A DNA stretch of 28,298 nt, taken from Hypsibius dujardini (Eukaryota > Tardigrada > Eutardigrada > Parachela > Hypsibiidae). Every line of letters begins with the position of its first letter. Positions within the stretch are counted from its first letter, which is position 1. Positions 1-10,220 of the stretch are shown here, one piece after another. The stretch is from NCBI GenBank assembly GCA_001579985.1, contig LRSR01002778.1, positions 1 through 28,298 on the forward strand, read 5' to 3'. The position numbers were made by a program, and so were the translations under genes. The notes below the pieces were generated by a model. It saw only the letters and a program-made list of their open reading frames with translations, was not told where the DNA came from and searched no databases.

Positions 1-67
1 GGTAGATGACGATTGCGAGTATACATTCCAACTATACATACAATTGAGGTATATGGCAACTGCTTAC

Positions 68-1871
68 CAGAAATTGCCTGAGGTCTATTGGCCAACCGAA
101 GTAGAAGAAAACTACACGAAACAGCACAGAAATTATTAACACTGGATTCCACAGTTGTGTATGTTAAGTTTTTTGTGTTTGACCTTTACCTCGGCTGACT
201 TGACGAAACTCCGTTAAAATATTTTTATAGGCAATGCTCTTGGCGGAATCGACCTGCCGCACCACGACCGCTACACGACCGATCTGGCCTTTTTGGAGTG
301 CTGTGGCCAGGAAGATGGACGTGGCCTTATTCGGCGCAGTTGAGTTCGAGTCCCAGACGATAAACACGGACGTCCAGTTATGGCGTTGGATTAAGTTCAA
401 CGCCACAGCCCCGTATGAAGGCATATTAGCCACACTGAGGCTCAAGGTCGTCGGCAGAATGGATCGTTTACCTGCGAGTTCTACTCCACCCGCACTGGAA
501 AACCATTTAACTAAGAGAAAGTCTTTAGAATTGGAGAATTTCATTGCAATATGCGCCAGTGTCGCTTGGCCTGATGGATACCTTTTACGGATATGGTACT
601 ATACTAATACATACAGTACTGTGTGTCTAAGGGCGCACATAAAACAAATCAGTGAATTGTTGTTCAGGAATAGTCTACTAGTACACAATCACTGAGATTG
701 GCAATTGCATTTCTTTTACTCAAAAACTAATGCTAATGCTTGCAGTTTATTCTGTGGCACGTTTTCGCTTTCGTGGGGTACATACGTGTTTATTATCAGA
801 GTGTTCCAGCTGGCGGCCAGTCGGTATAAGGACTGTGAGTCGGTCCAGCAATCTGTCAAACATTGCAAAATTAGGTTTACGAATTTAGGATACATCATGT
901 TTCGGTTCCGAGCTACTGTGGAGCACAAAGAGGTTAAAAGCATTACAAGTCATCTCACGTGCTGCATCATTTTCATCATATGACATTTTGGAGCAACTTA
1001 TATCAGATCCAGCATAATTTTCGTTTGGAGCCTGGGGTGGAGGTAAATGTTGTGCCTGACTGCAACGTCGAAATGTTTCGCACCAGTTTTGACTCTGACC
1101 TGTTTTCAAGAATGTTCAGGTGCAGTCACCCGATGGTAAGTAAAAATGTGAGTATGATAAAGTCAAGAGCTACTTTAAATCATTCATGAAAATTGATAGT
1201 TTTACAATCACATCAAATGCAATAAGAATGTAATTATCCAGGATCTTCGTATTTTTATTATTTTTACGACTGATCAGACCTCCCCAATATAAGGGAACAG
1301 TATCTCAGAAGACAACAATTTCCACCATGTTCTGTGTAGGAAGTTGTAGTCTATGTCGATACATAAGAAATCAGATATATGACTGTGCTACGTGTCGACT
1401 CGCAAGAACTGCCAAATCAATTATTCGAATATCAAATATATCTCTCAAAACGTTCGGATAACAATGGAATGGCTTTTTCTTGAGCTTTAACTTACCTCCT
1501 AAGGGGTCACCTGGTGTAATCAGGATCAAGACACGGCCAGGTGCCCAGAATCGATAATACCAATCCGCGAGTATTTCATCAGGGGCGTTGGCTGTGGTGA
1601 TGCAGTTATGTGCTGTGGTAAGGACGTAAGTGAATCTAAGGGTTCCGTTGTAAAGCCCGGTCACCGTGTCCGCAGCAATCTTCATGGGTGGTTCGGAATA
1701 AGACAACGAAGCAATACTTCTCGTCTGAGAAGTGCGGCCAAAGACAAGAAGAGCCACCTCAACTGTAGATTTGGAATTGTGCTTTTCGGCGGCGGCAGTT
1801 GGTATGGGGATTCCGCTCATTGCAGTAAACATGACTGCTATAAACGTTAAACAGGCGACATGGGAGGTCAT
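68..1871 (-). CDS. Receptor A: natriuretic peptide receptor / receptor guanylate cyclase-like, ligand-binding domain (5' part, runs off left edge)
   Basis: Four exons are visible: 1496-1871, 786-852, 190-494 and 68-111. Junction phases 1, 2, 1 and 0 are all consistent (donors GTAAGT, GTATGT, GTAAAG, GTAAGC), giving 264 residues. The ATG at 1871 is chosen because it opens a signal peptide (MTSHVACLTFIAVMF...); the longer open frame upstream has no ATG. The protein then follows the ANF_receptor (periplasmic-binding-like) fold: EVALLVFGRT near residue 37, WYYRFWAPGRVLILITPGDP, CWTDSQSLYRLAASWNTLI in the 67-bp exon, GKRSILPTT, a VALNLI..HNWTSVFIV strand, and VFFYFGWPIDLRQFL in the 44-bp exon. N-x-S/T sites suit an extracellular domain. 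Exon sizes and phases match receptor B exon by exon, so the two arose by duplication. Membrane and intracellular parts lie beyond the window. Family assignment is firm; ligand and enzymatic activity cannot be judged. Confidence 0.85.
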
Positions 1872-2263
1872 GTCAAGGCAAATTAAATGCAGAGTGTCAC
1901 AGTAATTGTACTGTTTCAAGACTATCGGCAGATTCGAAGAGCTGGCAAGTGAGTGGGGATTTGTTTTGCGTGAAAAATACGATTACAACGGAACACAGCC
2001 GTGCCTCAAGCTAGCGTTAACGAAGACTCTTGGAACTCGGTGTAGCTCCGCTGACAGCCGGGGGAGATGAGCTTCTTTAATTAAAATTAAAACCGGGGAA
2101 GATTCACATGGTTATGCTTTCTCCCTCCTACACTGAAAATGATTGTGACATCCCGACAAAGCAATGGGGGTGCATCAGAAGTCTGGAATGCGCCGGTGAG
2201 CCTACCATAGCCGAAGGGTCCTTCAATAATTTGATGATTGTACTGGCCTGCCTTGACCTAGGG

Positions 2264-2641
2264 GCGCGTTTTGATTACCCGGGGATTGCAACCCATGCAA
2301 CTCCCCCGGAGACGCCTCTGAGGGTCCAGCAGAAATCTGAACCCCTGCAAATGCCATTCCGTCCAGAATGTTATGCTTGCAAACAAAAAAATATGTTTAG
2401 GTTAAAGTAAATATTAAAAGTTAAACATAACCAATATATAAAGTATAATAACTGTAAAAAAAATATCTAATACTTCCACTAGATTTACTAGACTATTTTT
2501 TACATTATTGCCAAGTACATTTTTTCATTAAGAATAAGAAATAGATTCAAATATCAGTTTTAGGGGTCCGAACCCCAACTGGGCGCCTCAGGGGAGTTGC
2601 TCAGATGGCCACTTTGCCACCCCCTGGTAATCGAAACGCGT
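2264..2641. mobile_element. MITE-like inverted-repeat element
   Basis: The left arm (about 2264-2350) and the reverse complement of the right arm (about 2560-2641) share cgcgttt-gattacc-gggg, then gcaactcccc, a GGCGCC-like block, and gaacccct. The arms are about 80-90 bp and imperfect, with an AT-rich centre of about 200 bp and no coding capacity. This is the layout of a non-autonomous DNA transposon. No target-site duplication is clear to me. Confidence 0.6.
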
Positions 2642-3310
2642 CTTTACATTGGACGAACGGACAAAAGACAGGGTTATGAGCTTGCCAGTTTTTTCTTACT
2701 TGGCGTGGTACACAATGTGTAAATTTCACGTTCCTGTCCCTGTAAATTGCATAACAGTTGGCGGACATTTGTGGATTGAGCTCTCAACTAAGCAGGAAGG
2801 TGAACTTGAACCCACCATCTACCCGCTCGCCCCCCCCCCCACCATCCCAGTGACCAATTGACTGTTAAGTCAACCGGGCCGTTGCCCTCAAGCGCTTTGC
2901 GGGTGTGCGGATGTTCTTGATAGCATTCGCCGGAGGTGCAGGAGATCGCGCTTTTAAACCGACGAATACAAAGTTAAACACCTTTACTGGGTCAGTCTGC
3001 CTCGTAAGACACAAAAATTATTTCGAAGCAGGTTGTTTATTTGACGAGCTGGAGCGAATGACAAGTTTAGAACGCTTAAATTGAGAGTTCAAGGCGATAA
3101 TTCTTCTTCATACATAAAGAAAAAAATATCAAAGAAAACTGATTAAACTGTAACACTTCTCGAAACGGGGAAGATACTCGTACAAACAATTTAAGCAGTA
3201 TACGCGATATCTTTATTTTTTGTTTTTGCTATCGATTGAAGTGAAACAAACAAACAAAATCTAAAGTATTGTGTTTTTTTGTTTATGGGTCATCTTTCGT
3301 TTCCTTAGTG

Positions 3311-3316
3311 TTTATT
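3311..3316 (-). promoter_or_regulatory. Poly(A) signal of the RRM gene
   Basis: The minus strand reads AATAAA here, about 15 nt after the TAA stop at 3331-3333. It supports that stop as the real gene end. Confidence 0.55.
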
Positions 3317-3330
3317 TTCCTTCCTGGGCT

Positions 3331-6070
3331 TTATCGCTGCTTGTCCTTTAGAGATGATTTTTTGTTCAGCTGGCATTCCACCTACGAAAAATCACCATGT
3401 ACCGTATATTGTACTATAAACTTTACGGAATTCCACACCGCGTCGTCAACATTGCCGACGCGGAGGTATTACAACCAAACGTATTTTCAATTGTCATCAC
3501 TCACGTGCTGATGTCCAATCTTGATGTAGCCCTTATCCAGTAGTGTCTTCACGTCCTCATCTCTTTCTACGGCCAAATACGCGAACCCATCTAGAACGTT
3601 TAAGTCCTTCACCTACAAAACCAGCCAAGACATTTCAAACCAACTACAAACACTTGTGCTGGTGTTTACACTGCTTCACCCCTTAATACACACCCTTCTC
3701 ACCCCATTACACTATATTCATCCCCTTTCCCCAAACAATGTGAACTTTGAAAATCAAGGTAGTCTATAGATATTTGTGTTCATCGTTGAGTTTAATTTCA
3801 AATAAGACGAACGTCTTAAAGTATTTGAAATCTCAGCCGGAAGTCACAATTAATTCAACTTAAACTGAGTTTCGTAAAATACAATTGTATCTCTGCATGA
3901 AAAAATGGTAATTCAAACAGAAACATGTTTGCCTTTATTGAATTTGTAGAATACAATAGAGAAAAAAATACTTTGATGATGTTCATTTTATATTTCACTA
4001 GTTATTCAATATTTAAAGGTATTTGTACCGAAATTGTTCATCGAATCAATGATAAACTAATACAAGTTGAAAAGGGAGTGTCAATGGTTAAACGGGGTGC
4101 AAAATGCGTTGACAACAGTGAAGGGGGGGGGGTGACTATGGCGGTTTCCTTGATCAAAACACCAGACTGACTTTGACATGTAAGCTCACGTCCGCGTGAA
4201 CTTCTTTCGGACTCAGCTGTTTGGGTATGCCACCGAGGAAAATCTGGTACACGAACGTGGGTTTCTCCCGATAGGGGAAGGTGGTCAGAGCAGAACCGTC
4301 AAGTTTATGATTGGGATACTGCAACGCGGCCCGTGCCCCTTCCACGTTGACGAACTCGACGATTCCGTTGCAGCTGGTGTCGTAGCTGCGACACGGATAG
4401 ACCCTACTGGTCACCAAGGGTCCAAATGTGGAAAAGTACTTATGGAAGATTTTCGGATTCGTATTGGGCGAGATGTTCTTGACGAAAATCTTTTGTGTCC
4501 TGAAATTTAAAGGGATTTAATATTGACCACGAGTGGAATAAATTAGTAGGTATGATAAAAGGCTCGTTTACGGTTCTTACAGGTTGCTACCAGGACCCCT
4601 CACGGTAGAGCTAGGGGGTGGGCAGAGAGGCAAAATACATTTTGAACCCAAATTTGGTCTTTTGTCCTTGATAATTTTGAAACTTCTGGGGGTCTGGGGG
4701 TCTGATATCCAGGACGCCTCGGGATTTCAAAACATTTCTAAAACATCAGTTGGTCAAATTTGAAGTTTACTGTGGTCCAATTAAAGTTCACTTCACAGTT
4801 CAATGTTAAAACATTCAAAAGAGCGGTCCAACTGTGTTCGAGAAATGATGGTTTGATCACGGACAAGAGGCCGAAGTTTGCTATCAATCTTGAAAAATGT
4901 ATTTTACTCCTTTACCCACTCCCAGGCGCTTCCATGAGGGGTCCTGGTTCGATCTGCGAGAACCCTAAACGAGCCTCTGGGTGTAGTTAGTCGACCTAAA
5001 CGGGGAAGTAATTTCTTTTCGAGAAACTAAATCTTCTCTTTAATTTTGCATACTATTTACATGATATACATTTAGTTAATTTCAAACCTATTTTAAGTGA
5101 TAATAATGTGCAAGATCTACTTATTGCTGGTAGATTATGCTTTTCGATTGAGTGAACCAGATAAAAAATGCCGATGAAAGAGTGACTCACTGAAGTTGCG
5201 GTGCCACTTGTTGAGAGTTCATATTTTCTACACTGGACGGCGACGATTCACGCTGCTGTGGCACAGCCGTTGGTCGTGTTGCTGCAAACCGGCCAGCAGA
5301 ACCGACAACTTGAAAACCTGCTTCATCATCGTCTCGTTCGGTCATCATTAGTGCGGGTCGGTTGGACGACGGAAGCGCAGGGAACGCGTCGTTGCCTTCA
5401 AAAACTCTCGCTACAGTCGGCGGCATGGCATGATATTCATTGTTGCCTTGGAATGGTTGTGTAATGGTTGGTTGGGGTCTAGGTGCTGCTCCCGATGGCT
5501 GTCCGAGAAAAACATCTTCTCCCGAGGATGATTTCGTTCCGACATTTCGCGGTGGTTCACGGTTCGGAGTGGCTATGGTTGATAGACCCGAAGTCGAATT
5601 GGGAATGTTTGCTCTCTCGTACTGTTGATCGAACTGCTGCACGACTGCTGCAGTTGCCGAATGAGACGGACGTTCATTAATTTGATTGGTTAGCCTACGT
5701 GCAGAATCATTATTTTTTATTTGTTTAAAAAAATTAAATAGTTGCGTAAATAATAAACTGTCAAGGCGCTTACTTGGGCGGCTTGCGGATTAATTCAGCT
5801 AGCGGATGGATCAGATGCAATTGAACTTCCATACGACTCCACGGTTTCTGTCAACAAATGCGCAATAAATGAATTAATTGGGAACTTCGAAGGTAGATCT
5901 TAAAGTCATCCTCAAAGGTAATAATGAAGAGGGAGAATTACCTTGGTTTCCCGTTCTTTATCGGCAATCATGTCCTTGATATCTTCTTCATCTATTTTCA
6001 GTACCTTTTTACATGCCCGTTGAATGGCTGCGAACCAGTCGTCAACGCGTTCTTGATACTCCTGCGACAT
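3331..6070 (-). CDS. Two-RRM RNA-binding protein (hnRNP/Musashi-like)
   Basis: Six exons: 5942-6070, 5774-5847, 5191-5694, 4190-4499, 3505-3612, 3331-3381. They join in phase to 1176 bp (391 aa plus TAA). The ATG at 6068-6070 opens MSQEYQERVDDWFAAIQRA. Residues 1-67 are helical and charged. Residues 68-235 are a disordered Pro/Gln/Ser/Asn-rich linker. RRM1 is about 238-312, with RNP2 IFVKNI and RNP1-like NGIVEFVN. RRM2 is about 321-383, with RNP2 IFLGGI and RNP1-like GFAYLAVE. RRM2 looks about 15-20 residues short between SPKEVHAD and VKDLNVLDG, so a small in-phase exon may be missing between 3613 and 4189. Likely role: sequence-specific RNA binding, for example splicing, stability or translation control. 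It is divergent from the MARF1-like gene and may share its promoter. I could not assign an orthologue; TDP-43 and CPEB fit less well. Confidence 0.83.
4560..4976. mobile_element. MITE-like element with about 110-bp terminal inverted repeats, in an RRM-gene intron
   Basis: The left end (AGGCTCGTTTACGGTTCT...) matches the reverse complement of the right end (AGGCTCGTTTAGGGTTCT...). Homology continues through ACCAGGACCCCTCA, GGG-GTGGG and AAAATACATTTT to about 110 bp. The 200-bp centre includes a short GGGGGTCTG direct repeat. There is no coding capacity. It lies wholly inside the intron between exons 3 and 4 of the RRM gene. Confidence 0.75.
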
Positions 6071-6590
6071 CTTGAGCTCTGGCGATATGAAATCTAATAC
6101 GATAATTACGTATTAATTGATACAATCTAAAGTTAGTTCTATGAAATAAGGAATAAGAAAGAAGAACGGAGCTACATCAAACTACAGGTTAGTCGTTTTT
6201 GCTGCAACGTGTGAACAACAGCATGAAAACTGATTGAAACGGAAGCGTAGAAAGTAGTTGGGGAAGTTGTATAACGCAGCTGAATCAAGCGTGCGTTTTT
6301 TATGATTCATGCCCACCACTTGTTTTGTCTGCCGCTAACCAGCTGATGTGGCAACTGCGCCGATCATGTCGCCGTACGTGAATTTCGGACGGAAACCGGT
6401 TATCGGAAGATGAGCGCATACTTCACTTCGGTCCTTCTCCTCTCGATGCAAGCTCGCCTGATACTCAAACAGTTGCACATTTCTTCACGCTTTCACAGCA
6501 GTGAGAGAGAGCGAGGTTGTTAGACTTTTGAAACGTTCTAGAACTTTCGCATGGATTAATTTGGGTTCGGAGAAGACGTGAAGACTTTTG
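6071..6590. promoter_or_regulatory. Shared upstream region of the divergent RRM and MARF1-like genes
   Basis: These 520 bp separate two outward-facing start codons (6070 minus, 6591 plus). I see no open frame, no clear TATA box and no repeat. The arrangement implies that both promoters and 5' UTRs lie here. That it works as one bidirectional promoter is inference. Confidence 0.45.
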
Positions 6591-9500
6591 ATGAGGATGG
6601 AGGGATGGGGATCAGGAGCGCCTACGCAAAAAGGTACGAACTTTTTATCAGTATCGATGATGAGTACCGCTTAACGGCTCCCGGTGCACCGTATCACTAT
6701 CACTTGAAAAAACGTCTGGTTTTACTTATTATTGATTTAAAAGTGCAGTTATTAAAACAGTAGACTTAAACAATAAAAAAAGTTATTAAAATAATAAACA
6801 ATAGATGAGCATTTGTTTTATTTTCTGCAGGACCCGGGCCGCTCGTGGCCTTCTTTTGGGACATTGAGAACTGCGAAGTGCGACCGGACAAGTATAAGCA
6901 GGCTGGGATGTTTGTGGAATTCTTGCGGCAGAAGTTCGGCTACGGAGTGCGGCGACGCGAGATCGGCTTCACTGTGGTGTGCGATACCACCCGCACCGAC
7001 CAGAATTTGCTGCGAGCATTAAACGAAGCACACGTAATTGAACATGCAGTATTCTGTAGCAGGCAAACGCGGCGAGTTGTATCGCCGCATGGGTTGAATC
7101 GATTGGGTGGCGGAGGGCGCCACAAGTGCAAGCGACTTTAAATTAAACGCGTTGTTTAGAATTTATACTTGTGGCGCCCTCCGCCACCCGACCGATTCAA
7201 CCGATGTAGCGATTTAACCCGCCGCGTTTGCCTGCTACTGATTCCTATGGCGAGGCTACAGTTAAATTAAGGTGTGTAATTAAGTGGGGCTCATTTCAGA
7301 TAACGCTGATTCACGTACCGAATGTCGCGAAAAACGCTGCCGATGATAAACTCCGGTCAGAGATGCGGAAGTACTGCCAGAATAATCCACCAGGCAGTGT
7401 GCTCGTACTCATTTCAGGTGGGTGAATCTTAGTTTTGAAGATAAAGCTGTTCGGGTAAATTCGTTTATCGGAACATTTACATGTCTATTCAAGTTGATTT
7501 ATCTATATTTTATGTCAGCATTTATATATACATATATTATATATACGCCTATTTATATATGTATATATATTATATATACGTATATTTTATTTATCTTTTT
7601 ATCTTTTTTTCCTAATTTTTATATTTTTACAAATCGTTATATTTTTTATATTGTATTTATTTCGAATGAACTAAGGAACTTTGAAAAGCTTATTGCTTAT
7701 TTTATTGCACTCTAGGAGATATTAACTTCGCCCCAGAACTGCAAGCAGCCCGCGACCAGCATGGGCTGGATGTGCTCATCATACATAGACAGCCGTTTGC
7801 TAAGGCGCTCCTTGCTACAGCTAAGGAACACTACATCTACGCCGAACTTTTCGAGCAGGCGTTCTCAAACGCCGACGCTACGGTTGAAAACAACGATTCC
7901 GATACAAATCCCGTACGTTTCGTTTGTAGTTGTTTCTTCTTAGAAGCTCTTCAGATGATCCCGACTCAAACGATATGGTGTTAACGTTGTGAATGGTCAT
8001 AGGCGGATCTACTGGTCATAGTGGAAGGCCTTCCAATCGGCATCGTTCCGGAAGACCGCATTCGAGATTGGATCAGCTTGCGAGTGGATAAAACCGGGGG
8101 AAAAGTAGGAACAATTTCGCGGGAAGAAGGACGAGCTGAAGTGAAATTTAAAACGCCTGATGGAGCTATAAGGTATGTTGTTCAGTGGACTGTATTCATA
8201 TATGGACATATGTATACTGAATTCACTGCCGATTGCACAAAAAATAAGCATGTAAGATTTTCCAAAAAATTTGCATGAAGCAAAAAACCGCTAGTGAATC
8301 GATTGAAAACTCAGTCGGTGCATCAGTTGTGACCGTAGAAGTAAGCAATTTATACCGCCCGGCACTCAGAGAATTGAACACTTTTGTAATATTTTCGTCT
8401 TCTAAAAAAATGTATTTGTTCGGTAACCATAGCATAAATTCACCATTAGTCTTTAACACATCTAGTGAAATATTTTAGGCGGAAATACTAACTGTTCTCT
8501 AAAGACCACCGTATTCATACATTCGATTGACACTTGATCAATGAATAAATAACATTTGTGGATAGCTTTGATCTTTACCAGTACCATTTTCATAAGTGCA
8601 AAATATTATAAATTCAATATTAATATAAATCCGACAAGCAAGCGTTGCAATAATTTCTTTAACCGTGTATCCTTCATGTTTAGGAGTCGCGGGAACTTGG
8701 ACGGCCAGCTTGCGTTTGGCTACCCCATCCGCGCTCGGTTCTATGTGGCGTCGACTTTGTTGGCAGACGAAACAGCCAGTCGTCAATTTGTGCAGCCACA
8801 GAAACAGCAGATGGTCCTGCCGCAATGCAACGAAGAAATTTCGAACTGCGGACCTCCACAACAAAAGTTGCAGTTGGAGAAATCTCAGCGAGTTGCCCCT
8901 GCAACAATTAGTCAGCCGTCGAAATGTCCACAATCCATCAGGCAGGATTCAAGGACACCAAGACCTGCCCCATCCTACGCGGAGGCTGTGAAAGCTCCTG
9001 TACATGTTCCACACAACGTGGAACCTACCGGACACCACCCGAAAGCGACTGGCAACGGTGTTCAAGGTCAACTGAAGAAATCGGACGACTTGACGGACAG
9101 CTGGGATGACTGGGATGCTGCTGTGGCTGCTGTTGCTGTTTTGAGTCTTAATGATCAGACGTCAAACATCGAGACACCTCGACAATATTCAGATACAGAT
9201 TCAACAAATAATACAGAGGACCAGCATCATGGTAGCAGGGACAACTGTTCCCGTAAGTAACTTTGTTTGTGGCTGAACTTGCGTGTCTCAAGTGCTATGT
9301 ATTATATTTCACAGGAGGACTACAACGAGATCAAAGCAATTTCGAGATTAATAGATTTAATACACACAACGGACGTGACATCACTGGCCGCGAGATAGGT
9401 ATGTTAATTTAACAAACAGCATGCTATACATTTTTAAGTCACTTGTACGAAATGGATGAAGTTTGAAAGTTTGAACAAACTTCCGAAGACACGTATTCTA

Positions 9501-9998
9501 CAAATTTGTGTTCCAGACAATTTACGAATCTGAAAATCAATTAATGTTAACGAATGAATGTTAGACCAGATATGTTTGAAATCGCGCAGTTTGTTTGACG
9601 CTGCCGTTGTCCTAGACAAATGAACTCTTCAGTGCTTTTTTTTGTGTGTGAATCAAAATGTGTGAATCAAAATGTGTGAATCAAAATGCTTAGAACAAAC
9701 TGACATCATAGTTGCTTGATTTCACATAAATTGGATTGAATGTTTGTTCCACTATTCTCATGTAGTTATTGTTATGTTCTACTATTCTGTGCTGCGACAA
9801 CTTATACTGCTAGATCAGGTTTCTGTGCTAAATCTAAAGATGACTAAACAAAATACCACTTTGCTAAGTCGCAGGCTTTTTCTTGCAGGAGTATACACAC
9901 ACGACCATGAAATGAGCAGACCACAACATGGGACAGGAAATTTAGACGACGATTTCGGAGAATACGATGCCATTTTTAGGCAAATATGTGGCAAGTAA
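6591..9998 (+). CDS. MARF1: MARF1/limkain-b1-like protein: NYN ribonuclease domain plus RRM
   Basis: Eight exons: 6591-6633, 6831-7033, 7300-7417, 7716-7912, 8003-8172, 8684-9252, 9315-9398, 9889-9998. They sum to 1494 bp with all phases agreeing (497 aa). The NYN (PIN-like) domain covers about residues 17-165: VAFFWDIENCEV, VAKNAADDKLR and SGDINFAPEL carry the expected metal-binding acidic residues and match the limkain-b1 subtype closely. An RRM follows (about 189-268), from LLVIVEGLP through GKVGTIS and AEVKFKTPDGAIR to FGYPIRARFY across the 8172/8684 junction. The rest is disordered, Gln/Pro-rich, with an acidic SWDDWD patch near residue 390. Vertebrate MARF1 is an endoribonuclease with many C-terminal LOTUS domains; none is seen here, so this is a short form or a paralog. 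ATG at 6591 is the first in frame; 6597 is an alternative. Confidence 0.9.
7054..7240. mobile_element. Foldback/MITE hairpin in a MARF1-like intron
   Basis: Two arms of about 75 bp are inverted copies. Left: CTGTAGCAGGCAAACGCGGC, then ...GGGTGGCGGAGGGCGCCACA. The right arm is its reverse complement with few changes. The loop is about 30 nt. ATTC lies at the left boundary (7051-7054) and directly after the right arm (7241-7244), a possible target-site duplication. There is no open frame of note. It sits inside the intron that splits the NYN domain. Confidence 0.75.
7520..7625. repeat. AT-rich low-complexity tract
   Basis: Runs of TATATA, ATATAC and TTTTTAT fill this part of the MARF1-like intron between exons 3 and 4. 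Nothing in it looks coding. Confidence 0.8.
9646..9688 (+). repeat. Three tandem copies of a 14-bp unit
   Basis: GTGTGAATCAAAAT is repeated three times without change in the last MARF1-like intron. It is a very short, recent-looking minisatellite. Confidence 0.85.
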
Positions 9999-10220
9999 AT
10001 TAGAGTGGCATGGTTCACCAGAGTTTGGTGCGACATTTTAAAACGATTCCCACCAACAACTTTTGTTTCTGCCACATTTCGGTGTCGTAGATGGTTCATT
10101 TGTCCACTTCTGTGTGAAATATTTTACCCTCGTTGTTTCCCCACTGCATGAGTGCGTGTTAGTTCCTTGTGGATCATCCCTTGTGTCAAAATGGTACCAA
10201 GATTGGTCTTGCCTGATAGA

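Larger units (their letters stand above)
1872..3330. other. Intergenic region between receptor A and the RRM gene
   Basis: I see no supportable gene here. It contains an inverted-repeat element (2264-2641), an AT-rich stretch near 2400-2560, and a poly-C run near 2830. Short open frames such as 2108-2410 and 2649-2861 lie in or beside the repeat and resemble nothing I recognise. Confidence 0.6.

Noticed and set aside
1371-1919. Longer first exon for receptor A starting at 1919
   Set aside because: The codon at 1919 is TTG, not ATG. The in-frame ATG at 1871 begins a signal peptide, and the true exon ends at a GTAAGT donor at 1496.
2760-2930. tRNA or tRNA-derived SINE suspected from GGGTTCAAGTTC on the minus strand
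   Set aside because: No convincing A box, anticodon arm or acceptor pairing could be drawn around it.
3925-4170. Plus-strand ORF beginning MFAFIEFVEYN, which looks like an RNP1 motif
   Set aside because: It is on the opposite strand inside an intron of the RRM gene, with no other RRM elements nearby. The likeness is chance.
8257-8340. Extra exon of the MARF1-like gene (KQKTASESIENSVGASVVTVE) with a good GTAAGC donor
   Set aside because: It breaks the phase with exon 8003-8172, while direct splicing to 8684 keeps phase and completes the RRM (GAIR to FGYPIRARFY).
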